The notes below the pieces were generated by a model. The model was not told the origin of the DNA and did no database searches. It saw nothing but the letters and a program-made list of their open reading frames with translations. From contig CAWECY010000018.1 of NCBI GenBank assembly GCA_963807775.1, forward strand, positions 62,001-126,000: a DNA stretch of 64,000 nt, in the 5' to 3' direction. Source of the stretch: Bog-473 sp963807775. Its GTDB lineage: Bacteria > Actinomycetota > Acidimicrobiia > Acidimicrobiales > RAAP-2. Positions 1 to 10,408 of the stretch are shown one piece after another (within the stretch, counting starts at the first letter, position 1; each line of letters begins with the position of its first letter). The position numbers were made by a program, and so were the translations under genes.

Positions 1-412
1 CGGTTCCGACGGCGTCGTGGCTGGCAACGGTACCGACACGGTGACTTTTGGGAACGGCTCTGACGACGCGGTGAACCTCGGGAACGGTTCGGACTCCGTG
101 ACCATCGGCAACGGCTCGAACGGCCAAGTGACCGTGGGCAACGGGACCGACTCGATCAGCGTCGGCACCGGGTCGTACAACGGGGTCCAGCTCGGAAGTG
201 GCACCGACACCGTCACCGTTGCTGGCTCCAACGACACCATCGACGGGGGCAACGGCAACGAGACCATCTACCTCGGGTCGGGCACGTATAACTCCTACAG
301 CGGGGTCAAGGGCAAGACGAACGTGTGCCACCTGCCCCTCTACAAGGGCAAGGCAGGGACGGCAGCCGATTACCACGACACCATCACGAACTGCACGGTG
401 GTATCGCCATGA
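1..412 (+). CDS. RTX-like glycine/aspartate repeat surface protein, 3' end only
   Basis: The reading frame is open at the left edge of the window, so the start lies upstream. The visible 136 or so residues are a run of short repeats of the type GNGSDSVTIGNGS and GNGTDSISVGTGS, which resemble the nonapeptide beta-roll repeats of RTX/haemolysin-type calcium-binding proteins. The final 40 residues leave the repeat and contain two cysteines (NVCHLP, TNCTVV), possibly a disulfide-closed cap. The stop codon overlaps the start of the next gene (ATGA), so it is the first visible gene of an operon of exported proteins. Calcium binding is inferred from the repeat pattern; the repeats are degenerate relative to GGxGxDxLx. 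Confidence 0.65.
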   Translation, partial: GSDGVVAGNGTDTVTFGNGSDDAVNLGNGSDSVTIGNGSNGQVTVGNGTDSISVGTGSYNGVQLGSGTDTVTVAGSNDTIDGGNGNETIYLGSGTYNSYSGVKGKTNVCHLPLYKGKAGTAADYHDTITNCTVVSP

Positions 413-876
413 GGCGCCGGACTCGTTTGTTAGTCGGGGCGGTGGCCGCCCTCACGATGGGACTCGGCGCAGGCGCGGCTTTCGCCTACTTCACCTCGTC
501 CGGCTCCGGGTCGGGCTCGGCCTCGGTCGGGAACCTCAAGCCGGTGACGGTTGTGGCGGTAACGGGCACGCCGAGCACGCCGCTTTATCCGGGCAGCAGC
601 GGGGACGTTATCTTGAAGATCAGCAACCCCAATTCCGTTGCAGTCACGCTTGAGAGCGTGACGGGCGGGCCGGCCTCCATCACGGCATCGGGAGGCATTG
701 GCATCTGCACCACCACTGGAGTGACGTTCAACAGCCAGACCCCCGGCGCCACCCTCAACCCCGGCACGACAACGTTGGACCTCTCTGGAGCGGCGTCCAT
801 GAGCGCGGCCTCGCAGAACGGCTGCCAAAAGGCCACCTTCAACATCCCGGTCACGATCACGGTGCATGAGGGATGA
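409..876 (+). CDS. Small exported protein with SipW-type signal peptide
   Basis: A 155-residue protein. The start is the ATG that overlaps the upstream stop (ATGA); longer in-frame starts would lie inside the upstream gene. Residues 1-30 are a basic stretch (RRRTR), a hydrophobic core and the motif GAGAAFAYFTSSGSGSGS, which matches the SipW-cognate signal class used by TasA/camelysin-like fibre proteins. The mature part is a small beta-rich domain with two cysteines (GICTTTG, NGCQKA). It overlaps the next gene by 4 bp. By family analogy it may be a fibre or matrix subunit; no catalytic motif is visible and the function is inferred only from the signal class. Confidence 0.65.
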   Translation: MRRRTRLLVGAVAALTMGLGAGAAFAYFTSSGSGSGSASVGNLKPVTVVAVTGTPSTPLYPGSSGDVILKISNPNSVAVTLESVTGGPASITASGGIGICTTTGVTFNSQTPGATLNPGTTTLDLSGAASMSAASQNGCQKATFNIPVTITVHEG

Positions 877-1763
877 CGGTCCTCACCCCCACCGTTCGTG
901 TCGTCTCCCGGACGACCACCCGGCGCGCCCGAGTGCTCATGGCCACCATCGGGGCGATCGTTGCCCTGCTGCTCTTCGGTGCCGGTGCCGCCTTCGCCTA
1001 CTGGAGCTACACCGACTCCTCTAACGCCTACGACACCTTGGCGGTGGCCGACTCCATCCCGCAGGGAGCGACGCCAGGAACGCCCACCACCAACGCCCCG
1101 AACGGCAACACGGTGAGCCTGAGCTTCTCCCAGGTCTCGACGGCTTCGGGCCAACTGAAGATCACGAGCTACACGGTCACCCGTTACCCAGCAGCGGGGG
1201 GTAGCGGCACCGTCACGTCGGCCACCTGCTCCATCACCTCCGGCACGGTCAACTGCCAGGAGTCCAGCGTGCCCAACGGCACCTGGGTCTACACCGATAC
1301 CCCCTACATCTCGGGAACCAGCTGGGCCGGTACCGAGAGTGCCAAGAGCCCGTCGGTCACCATCGACGCCACCACCCCGACGGCCTCGGCGCCCATCGTG
1401 GCGGCCACCACCACCTACGTCTCGGGCTCGATCACTTGGGTGAACAAGTTGCCCGGCGAAGACGTCACCTTGACCGACACGGCGACCGACACTGGCGGCA
1501 CCGGGGTGGCTTCGGTGACTTACTACTACTGCTCGTCTTCGCCCTGCACCCCGAGCTCCCTGAACGAGATCGGCTCTTCCTCTTCGTCTGCGACGAACTG
1601 GCAGGTGCCGTGGAGCAGCCTGCCCGCTGACGGGACCTACTACGTGGTAGCCGTGGCCACTGGTGACAACACCAGCGTGAGTGCTACGTCGGCGACCACC
1701 GAGGTGGGAGTGGACAGCACTCCGCCGACGAACTTGACGCCAAGTGTGAACGGATACCAGTGA
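873..1763 (+). CDS. Exported Ig/fibronectin-like protein with SipW-type signal peptide
   Basis: A 296-residue protein starting at the ATG that overlaps the previous stop. After a basic leader (residues 1-22) comes a hydrophobic segment ending GAGAAFAYWSYTDSS, again of the SipW-cognate type. Residues 65-165 look like a fibronectin/Ig-like beta-sandwich. Residues 190-290 contain SVTYYYCSSSPC and DGTYYVVAVATGDN, a module that recurs in the giant downstream protein (near 5,000-5,250), so the two genes share a domain. The stop overlaps the next start (TGATG). Probable extracellular structural protein translated in coupling with its neighbours; no enzymatic motif seen. Confidence 0.6.
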   Translation: MTVLTPTVRVVSRTTTRRARVLMATIGAIVALLLFGAGAAFAYWSYTDSSNAYDTLAVADSIPQGATPGTPTTNAPNGNTVSLSFSQVSTASGQLKITSYTVTRYPAAGGSGTVTSATCSITSGTVNCQESSVPNGTWVYTDTPYISGTSWAGTESAKSPSVTIDATTPTASAPIVAATTTYVSGSITWVNKLPGEDVTLTDTATDTGGTGVASVTYYYCSSSPCTPSSLNEIGSSSSSATNWQVPWSSLPADGTYYVVAVATGDNTSVSATSATTEVGVDSTPPTNLTPSVNGYQ

Positions 1764-4700
1764 TGCGCCTGTCCAAACTCCTCTGGCTCCCTCACGGGAA
1801 GCGTGCCGACCAAGAGCGCCGGTCGGGACGAGCGCGTCGGCTGGGTCTCTCTGTCACGGTGGCCGTTGCCGCCGCTGTCGCTGTACTCGCCTTCTTCGCC
1901 TCGCAGGCGTCCGCGACCAGCGTGTCCGGGGTCAGCTTCACCGGGGCATCAGAGGTGGCGGGAGCCACCACCACTTACACGGTGGACTTCACCAACTGCA
2001 CCAGCAGCTCCAGCCCCAACTGTGCTCTCGCCTCAGGGAGCACCATCACCGTGACGTTCGATACGGCGTACAACGTGGTGACTCCGACGATCACGCTCGG
2101 AAGTGACTTCTCGAGTTGCACAGGAACCGGGGTGGTTAGCGGCACCAGCGAGAACGTCGTCACGATCACGCTGAGCAACCATGACGGAACGTGCTCGTTG
2201 CCTCATAGCGACCCCGCGACGCTCACGATCTCAGGGGTTACCAATCCAACCACGGCGGAGACCTATTCAGATCTGAGTGTCGCTACGAATGAGGCCACAA
2301 CCGCTGTCGATGGGAGCGTCACCATTACCCCCGCCGCCGCCAACCAGTTGGCCTTTACCCCCGCCACGCCAGGTCCGGGCACCGTCGGCAGTGCCATCCC
2401 GAGTGTGGCCGTCTCGGTCGAGGACCAATACGGCAACGTCGTTACTACGGCCAGCGGTTCGGTAGTCATGTCCATCAAGTCCGGCAGCCCGCAGTCCAGC
2501 TTTACCTCGGGGACAACCACCGTCTCGGTTGCGAGCGGTATCGCCACTTTCTCGAACCTTGTCGTGCACACGGCAGGGAGCTACACCTTCACCGCTACTC
2601 CGAGCAGTATCAGCGGGGTCACCACCGCCGTGAACTCCAACGCCTTCACGGTCAACGCCTCCTCGACGGTCGCCTCGCTCGCCATCAGCACCATCTCGTC
2701 GCCCCAGACGGCGGGGACCGGTTTCAGCGTCACCGTCACGGCCAAGGACGCCTACGGCAACACGGCCAACAACTCTTCTGACTCGATCCAGCTGGGCATC
2801 GCCTCGGGCTCGCCCCAGAGCACCTTCTCGAGCTCTGGCACCCCGAGCACCCTGAGCGGCACGCTCTCGGGCGGGACGGTCACCTTCCCCGCCTCCTCGG
2901 TCGTCTTCGACACGGCCAGTGCCACCGACTACGTGCTCACCGCCAAGGACGCCACCGTCAGTGTGAGCGCGCCGAACTCCAACGGGTTCACGGTGCAGGC
3001 GGCGGGAGCGAACAAGGTGGTCTGGATCACCCAGCCGGGGACGGCCACCGCTGGATCGGCGATCCCGGGTACTCCGAGCGGCTCGCCCACCGTTGAGGTC
3101 GAGGACCAATACAACAACCCCGTGAGCGGGGCGACTGTCACAATGGCTGTGACGACGGGTCCCGGGAGCAGCTTCGCCTCGGGCTCAACGACGAGCGTCA
3201 GCAGCGGCTCCAACGGTCAGTCAGCGTTCTCCAACCTGATCCTCGACACGGCCGGTACGACCTACACCATCACCGCGTCGGACGGATCGATTCACAGCGC
3301 GGCTAGTTCCACCTTCACGGTCAACGCCTCCTCGACGGTCGCCTCGCTCGCCATCAGCACCATCTCGTCGCCCCAGACGGCGGGGACCGGTTTCAGCGTC
3401 ACCGTCACGGCCAAGGACGCCTACGGCAACACGGCCAACAACTCTTCTGACTCGATCCAGCTGGGCATCGCCTCGGGCTCGCCCCAGAGCACCTTCTCGA
3501 GCTCTGGCACCCCGAGCACCCTGAGCGGCACGCTCTCGGGCGGGACGGTCACCTTCCCCGCCTCCTCGGTCGTCTTCGACACGGCCAGTGCCACCGACTA
3601 CGTGCTCACCGCCAAGGACGCCACCGTCAGTGTGACGCGCCGAACTCCAACGCCTTCACGGTCAACGCCTCCTCGACGGTCGCCTCGCTCGCCATCAGCA
3701 CCATCTCGTCGCCCCAGACGGCGGGGACCGGTTTCAGCGTCACCGTCACGGCCAAGGACGCCTACGGCAACACGGCCAACAACTCTTCTGACTCGATCCA
3801 GCTGGGCATCGCCTCGGGCTCGCCCCAGAGCACCTTCTCGAGCTCTGGCACCCCGAGCACCCTGAGCGGCACGCTCTCGGGCGGGACGGTCACCTTCCCC
3901 GCCTCCTCGGTCGTCTTCGACACGGCCAGTGCCACCGACTACGTGCTCACCGCCAAGGACGCCACCGTCAGTGTGAGCGCGCCGAACTCCAACGGGTTCA
4001 CGGTGCAGGCGGCGGGAGCGAACAAGGTGGTCTGGATCACCCAGCCGGGGACGGCCACCGCTGGATCGGCGATCCCGGGTACTCCGAGCGGCTCGCCCAC
4101 CGTTGAGGTCGAGGACCAATACAACAACCCCGTGAGCGGGGCGACTGTCACAATGGCTGTGACGACGGGTCCCGGGAGCAGCTTCGCCTCGGGCTCAACG
4201 ACGAGCGTCAGCAGCGGCTCCAACGGTCAGTCAGCGTTCTCCAACCTGATCCTCGACACGGCCGGTACGACCTACACCATCACCGCGTCGGACGGATCGA
4301 TTCACAGCGCGGCTAGTTCCACCTTCACGGTCAACGCCTCCTCGACGGTCGCCTCGCTCGCCATCAGCACCATCTCGTCGCCCCAGACGGCGGGGACCGG
4401 TTTCAGCGTCACCGTCACGGCCAAGGACGCCTACGGCAACACGGTGCCGTCGTCAGACGTGACCCTCACTGCCCACGGCTTCAGCTTCGCCTCGGGCGCC
4501 TTGAGCGAGGACACCAACTCGAGCGGTGTGGCCATCTTCTCGGCCCAGGTGATCGACACCGCCGGCACGGGCTACACCATCTCAGCTGCCGACGGCTCGG
4601 CCACCGCCACTTCCAACACCTTCAGCGTCACCGCCTCGACCAACAACGACCAGCTCGTCTTTGTCGGCCAGCCGCAGACCACCTTTGCCGGGACCCCCAT

Positions 4701-7700
4701 GTCGTCTCCGGTGACTGTCCAGATCGAGGACCAGTACGGCAACAACATTTCCACCAACGGCGTCTCGGTCACCCTGGGCATCTCTTCGCCTGGAACGATC
4801 ACTTCGGCGACTTCGGAGACCACCTCTCTGGGGCTCGCCACTTTCAGCCCCGTCACCGTCGGGACGGCCGGGCTCAATCTCACCTTGAGCGCCAATGCCA
4901 CCAACCTGACGACTGGCACTTCCTCCGCCTTCAACGTCACGGTGCTGGTCAGCAACAGCCTCGACGTCCTCCAGGACCCCAACGCCACTGACCCGGGCTA
5001 CCCCTCAACGGGCTCCGGCGTCGCCTCCGTCGCCTACTACTACTGCTCCAACCCGAACTGGAGCGGGAGCACCACCTGCACGTCGAGCAGCAGCAGTTGG
5101 ACAGCGGTCAACTCCCCGAGTACCAACTCGTCTAAGACTTCTCCGTATCAGGTCAACTGGACCACCCAGCCGTCGGACGGGGACTACGAAGTCGTCGCCG
5201 TGGGGACCGACAACGTGGGTAACAGCGCCACCAGTAACCCCGTCTATGTGACCGTGGACAACACCGCTCCGACGGCGAACATCACCTACCCGGTGGCCTC
5301 CACCACCTACGGGCACAACTGGACCGGCTCGATCACCGGCACGGCCAGTGACGCCACGAGTGGCATCGCAAGTACGGCGGTGGCCATCGAGAACACCACC
5401 ACGGGTGACTGGTGGAACGGCACCTCCTTCTCGGCCACCTCGGCCACCTACGAGACGGCCACTAACACCACCAGCTGGAGCTATGCGCTGGCAGCGTCTG
5501 GGAACCTGGTGTCGGGCGATAGCTACAGCGTCACTGCCCAGGCCACGGACAACGCCGGGAACATCGGCTACAGCACAGCGGTTGCCTTTACCTACAACAA
5601 CAGCACGACGGTGAGCATCGGTTACCCGACGAACACCACCTACGGGACCAACTGGACCCCGACGATCACCGGCTCCGCGTCGGCCATCGCCAAGGGGGCG
5701 ACTCTCTCGAGTTCCAGCGTGGGGGTCTCCATTCAGAAGGTAGGCGGCGACTGCTGGACCGGGTCGGGCAACACCTGGACGGCGAGCTGCCCGACGTATG
5801 TGCCCGCCACCTACAGCGGTGGCAACTGGAGCCTCTCGTTACCTTCTGGCGACCTCACCTCGGGCGACTCCTACACGATCACCGCCCAGGCAACCGACTC
5901 TTACGGCGATGTCGGCACCAGCTCCACGGTAACCTTCACCTATTCCACCGCCGCTCCTACGGTGAGCGTCAGCTACCCGGTGACCGGTACCACCTACGGG
6001 CCGAACTGGACCAGTCCCATCGAAGGCACGTCTACGGCCAACGCGCCGGACACGACCATCACCAGCACCACGGTGGCCGTCGAGAACACGACCACCGCCA
6101 AGTGGTGGAACGGAGCCTCGTTTGCCGCCACGACCCAGACCTTCGAGCCGACTTCGGGCACGCCGGCGAACTGGACGTTGGCCATGGCAGCGTCGAACCT
6201 GACCAATGGCGACAACTACAGCGTGGTCGGCGAAGCCACTGACAGCGCCGGGAACACTGGCACTAACACGGCGGTCACCTTCACCTACTCCACCACCGCC
6301 CCCACGGTGACCATGTCGTACCCGGTGAGCGGCACCACCTATGGCACCAACTTGACGGGCGACTTGGCCGGCACGGCGTCGGGGGCCCACGGGGCCTCGA
6401 TCTCCTCGGTGGTCCTCACCATCGAGAACACCACCAATAGCACCTACTGGAATGGCACCTCGTTCACGAGCACCTCGACGGTCAATTCCACCTACAGCTC
6501 GCCCAACTGGGCCTACTCGTCGAGCGCGCTGAACAGCGCCCTCATCTCGGGCGACCACTACTCGGTCACGGCTCTGGCCACTGACTCCGCGAGCAACACC
6601 AACACGGTGACCAACACGTTCACCTACACGACCACCGCCCCAACGGTGACCATGTCCTACCCGGCCACGGGCAACCCGACCTATGGGACCAACTGGACGG
6701 GCGAACTGGCCGGCACGGCGTCGGGGGCCAACGGGGCCACGATCTCCTCGGTAGCTCTGACCATCGAGAACACCTCCACCACCCAGTACTGGAACGGCTC
6801 GGCGTTCCAGAGCGGCCCGACCACGGTGAACGCCACCTACAGTTCGCCCAACTGGACCTACTCGTCAAGCGCGCGCTGAACGGGGACCTCGTCTCAGGTG
6901 ATGACTACAGCGTGACGGCCAAGGCCACCGACTCGGCGGGCAACGCCGCCAGCACGACCAACACTTTCACCTACATGACCTCCCCACCCTCGGTGGCCGT
7001 CACTTACCCGATCGCATCGACGTCCTTCGGTGCGACCGACTTGAAGAACAACAGCTCGAGTCCCTGCAGCAGTGGCGCTGCATGCAGTCTTTCGAGCGAT
7101 GTCACGACCACAAGCGGCGACACCGAACTGGTCCTCGTCTACTACGCAACCACTACTTCCGGAGTATCGGTGACTTCGGTCACGGGGTCGGCTCTGAGCG
7201 GATCGCCCAACCAGATCACGTCGGAGGTCGTTGACGGTGGTGACGACACCATGTTCGCTTGGCAGGGAACCGGGAGCGGAACATCCAACGGAACCGTGAC
7301 GGTCAACTTCACCACCGGCGACAGTGGCGACCCGATTATCGTCGATGTCTTGCAGCTGGCCGCTGGTGACAGCGTGGTGCAAAGCGGTGTGGACAACGGT
7401 GATAGCGGATCGGCAACGGTGCAGTTGAACGTGCAGAACTCGAGTGATGCCGAAGTGGCCTTTGTCGCCACGTCCAGTGACGAGACCGTGACGAAACCCT
7501 CTGCGTTCACCAGCTTGGACAGCAACGAGGGGGGAACCGACGGAAGCGCCTACGGATATGACACATCTGATGACACGACGGTGACCTCGTCAACGACCTC
7601 TGAAATCGACGGTGGTGTCGGCAACCACGACTGGGGCAGCATCGCACTGGAGATCAGTGACGCCCCCAACTACGGAGCGAACTGGAGCGGGTCCATCGCC

Positions 7701-8951
7701 GGCACCGCCTCCTCCAACGCCGGGACGGGCACGAGCATCTCGAGCGTCGGTGTGGCCATCAAGAACCTCACCACGAGCGAGTGGTGGAACGGCTCCGCGT
7801 TCAGCGGCTCGAGCGCCGACTACATCGCCGCCAACTACAGCTCGCCCAACTGGTCGCTCAGCTTCCCCGCCTCAGACCTCGTCGCTGGTGACTCCTACGC
7901 CGTGACCGCCCAGGCCACCGACTCGCTCAGCAACGTTGGGACCAGTTCTGCGGCGACGTTCAACTACGACAATACTGCGCCGACAGTTGCCCTCACGTAC
8001 CCGACCAGCGGCGACACTTACGGCTCCAACTGGGCCGGGGCCATCACTGGCTCGGCCACCACCAAGGCTTCGGGGTCGAGCATCTCGAACGTGGGCGTGG
8101 CGATCGAGCAGGGAACCGGCGACTGGTGGAATGGCAGCTCCTTCAGCGCCACGACCGAGACCTTCGAGCCGGTCAGCTCGGGCACCACGAGCTGGTCCTA
8201 CACCCTGTCGAGCAGCGCCTTCACCAGCGGCGACACCTACCACGTCTACGCCCAGGCCACCGACTCCTACACCAACGTGGGCACGAGCAGCGAGGTGAGC
8301 TTCACCTACAGCAACATTGGCCTCGTCCAGCAGAACAGCATCACCCCAGCGGCGAACGCGTCCAGCGTGACGCCAACCCTGACATCTGGTGTCACCGATG
8401 GTGACGCGCTCATACTCGTAGTCGCCGATGAGAGCGACAACAGTGCCATCGTCAGCTCGGTGAGCGGTGGAGGAGTGACATGGGCCAAGGCGACATCGAC
8501 AGGTACGTCCGCAAATGGCGATGCGGAGATTTGGTACGGACTCGACTCGTCGGGTACGAGCGGATCGACCGTGATAACCGTGACCCTCAACCACAGCACC
8601 AATGTCCAGATTGCCGATGTGAGTGAGTGGTCCGGCCTAGCCACCTCCGGCGCCCTTGACCAGTCCACCAACGCCAACAACACGACCGCTTCGATCAGCG
8701 CAGGAAGCGTCACACCGACCGTGAGTGGCGAGCTCATTATCTCTGATGCGTATCTGCTAAATGGGAACACCACGCAACCGACTCCCACCAGCGGATTCGC
8801 TTCACTTACCCAGATGCCTGGGGAATCGGGCAACTACAGGGGTTACGGCGCATATCTGGTTGATGGTTCTTCTTCCAGTATTTCGACCACTTGGACCGAA
8901 CCCGGAGGTGCGGGGGCATGGTCGGCAGCCATCGCGACCTTCAAGCCGTGA
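1763..8951 (+). CDS. Giant secreted Ig-like repeat protein (split by two indels in this sequence)
   Basis: One protein of about 2,395 residues if two indels are corrected: a missing G near 3635 (the sister repeat has gtgagcgcgcc where this has gtgacgcgcc) and an extra CG near 6871 (compare SSALNSA coding at 6519). With these corrections the frame runs unbroken to 8951. Residues 1-50 are a basic leader plus hydrophobic signal segment. The rest is tandem Ig-like/Big-type domains (EDQYGN, AGTGFSVTVTAKDAYGN), then repeats of about 110 residues with TYGTNWTG, ENTTTGDWWNG and SYSVTAQATDSAGN motifs, and C-terminal beta-sandwich domains. No LPxTG, PEP-CTERM or membrane tail is visible. Likely an adhesin or matrix protein. 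The indels lie in near-identical or GC-alternating DNA and could be assembly errors. Confidence 0.6.
2633..3433 (+). repeat. Long direct repeat, copy 1 (about 800 bp)
   Basis: This segment appears identical to 3643-4443 over about 800 bp by direct reading, at an offset of 1,010 bp. The 310-bp submodule beginning acggtcaacgcctcctcg is present a further time from 3317. It encodes two Ig-like domains of the giant protein. The identity is at the nucleotide level, including third codon positions. Confidence 0.8.
3643..4443 (+). repeat. Long direct repeat, copy 2 (about 800 bp)
   Basis: Second copy of the repeat at 2633-3433. The left edge follows directly on the single-base deletion at about 3635. 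The right edge is where aacacggccaac in copy 1 becomes aacacggtgccg here. Confidence 0.8.
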
Positions 8952-9235
8952 GCGACCGCCGCAGAAGCGAACTGAATCTGAGGTGAAAAAAGCGACCCCT
9001 GGCGGTACTGCCGCTGCCTAGACCTGCGCTCGGTCAGCCTGCACCAACTTTCAACGCCGCCGCCTGGCAGTCGGTCTAACCCTTCCGCTCGAGTCAGGAG
9101 ACCGGCTTGTATACGTCTCCCCCCATATCGACGGTCTAGTGCCAATATCGGCGAAGACGGGTTCTATGAGCGAGTTCCTCGTCGTCTATCTCGACTCCAT
9201 TGATGAGCGACTGTGGGTCTGTTCCGAACGCCCCT

Positions 9236-10021
9236 TCAGGTGATGGTCGCCGCGTAGTCGGGCACGTAGTGGTAGCGGTCGCGGGGCGGCCGCTCGTAGT
9301 CACCGACGGGTGGCCGCGGGGGCAGCTTCACTTTGGGCACCTTGTGGGACTCGTAGGGGATGACGGACAGGAGATGGGCGATGCAGTTGAGCCTGGCCCG
9401 CTTCTTGTCGTCGGCCTCCACCTCGTACCAGGGCGTGTCGGGCAGGTCGCAGTGGGCGAACATCTCGTCCTTGGCCTTCGAGTACGCGACCCAGCGGTTG
9501 CGCCCCTCGAGGTCCATCTCGCTCAGCTTCCAGCGCTTGAGGGGAGCGTTGATGCGGTCCTGGAAACGCCGCTCCTGCTCCTCGTCGCTCACCGAGAACC
9601 AGTACTTGACCAGGATGATGCCGTCGTCGATGAGCATGCGCTCGAAGGCCGGGCACTGGCGCAGGAAGCGGTGGTACTCCTCGTCGGTGCAGAACCCCAT
9701 CACCCGCTCGACGCCGGCCCGGTTGTACCAGCTGCGGTCGAACAGGACGATCTCCCCGCCGGCGGGCAGGTGGGCGATGTACCGCTGGAAGTACCACTGG
9801 CCCTCCTCGCGATCGCTCGGCGCCGGGAGAGCGGCGACGCGACACCAGCGCGGGTTCAGGTGCTCGGTGATGCGCTTGATCACGCCCCCCTTCCCGGCGG
9901 CGTCACGACCCTCGATCACGATGACGACCCGCTGGTGCTCGTCGCGGACCCACTGCTGCATCTTGACCAGCTCCACTTGGAGGTGGAAGAGGGCCTTGTC
10001 GTACACGCTGTTGTCGGCCAT
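9236..10021 (-). CDS. ppk2: Polyphosphate kinase 2 family protein
   Basis: A 261-residue PPK2-family phosphotransferase, which uses polyphosphate as phosphate donor or acceptor for nucleotides. Walker A is GRDAAGKGG near residue 50, Walker B is FDRSWYNRAGVE near residue 100, and the lid-region arginines (ERRFQDRINAPLKRWK) follow. The length is normal for a single-domain class I PPK2. The N-terminal HLQVELVKMQQWV helix is typical of the family. The start ATG is preceded by an aggatgagg-like ribosome site. It is a single gene, convergent with the giant Ig-like gene and divergent from the permease. Substrate preference (ADP, GDP or AMP) cannot be told from the sequence alone. Confidence 0.92.
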   Translation of the reverse strand: MADNSVYDKALFHLQVELVKMQQWVRDEHQRVVIVIEGRDAAGKGGVIKRITEHLNPRWCRVAALPAPSDREEGQWYFQRYIAHLPAGGEIVLFDRSWYNRAGVERVMGFCTDEEYHRFLRQCPAFERMLIDDGIILVKYWFSVSDEEQERRFQDRINAPLKRWKLSEMDLEGRNRWVAYSKAKDEMFAHCDLPDTPWYEVEADDKKRARLNCIAHLLSVIPYESHKVPKVKLPPRPPVGDYERPPRDRYHYVPDYAATIT

Positions 10022-10408
10022 CGCCTCATCCTGCCAGCAGGTCCACCCCGGGCGGCTCGATGCTCAGCTCCCGGACCACCCCGCCACGATCTCCAACGGC
10101 TCCGCCTCTTCGCGTCGTTGGTCTGACTGAGTAATTCTCCTCCTCCAACGGCAGGCCAATCCCAGGGCCCGGCGGACCGGATTCGGGCCCCGGCGCCGGC
10201 CGGTGCGAAGCCGAGGGGGTGGGCACCCAGATAACCGACATCGCGGCGTGCCAGGGGCGGGCAGTCCAAGCCGTCGGATCCAACGAGCCGCCTCGGACCC
10301 GCCGCCGCGCGGCTGGTGGGTGGTGCCACCACGACCCGGTTCCGCAGGGTGGCCACCTTGGGAACCCCCATTGGGCGGGGCATGCTGGTGGCACGGAAGG
10401 AGCGTGCT
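10022..10408. other. Divergent intergenic region, no gene seen
   Basis: 387 bp between the divergent ppk2 and FtsX-like genes. Both promoters should lie here, but no convincing -35/-10 pair or long inverted repeat could be picked out. A ribosome site (ggaaggag, 10395-10402) sits 6 bp before the GTG chosen as start of the permease. Confidence 0.5.

Noticed and set aside
2267..4119. Minus-strand open frames that repeat almost exactly within the giant Ig-like gene
   Set aside because: They are the antisense of the 800-bp direct repeat; the apparent conservation only reflects the duplicated coding strand.
2633..4443. Spaced repeats that might suggest a CRISPR array
   Set aside because: The units are hundreds of bases long and encode Ig-like domains; there are no short repeats with unique spacers.
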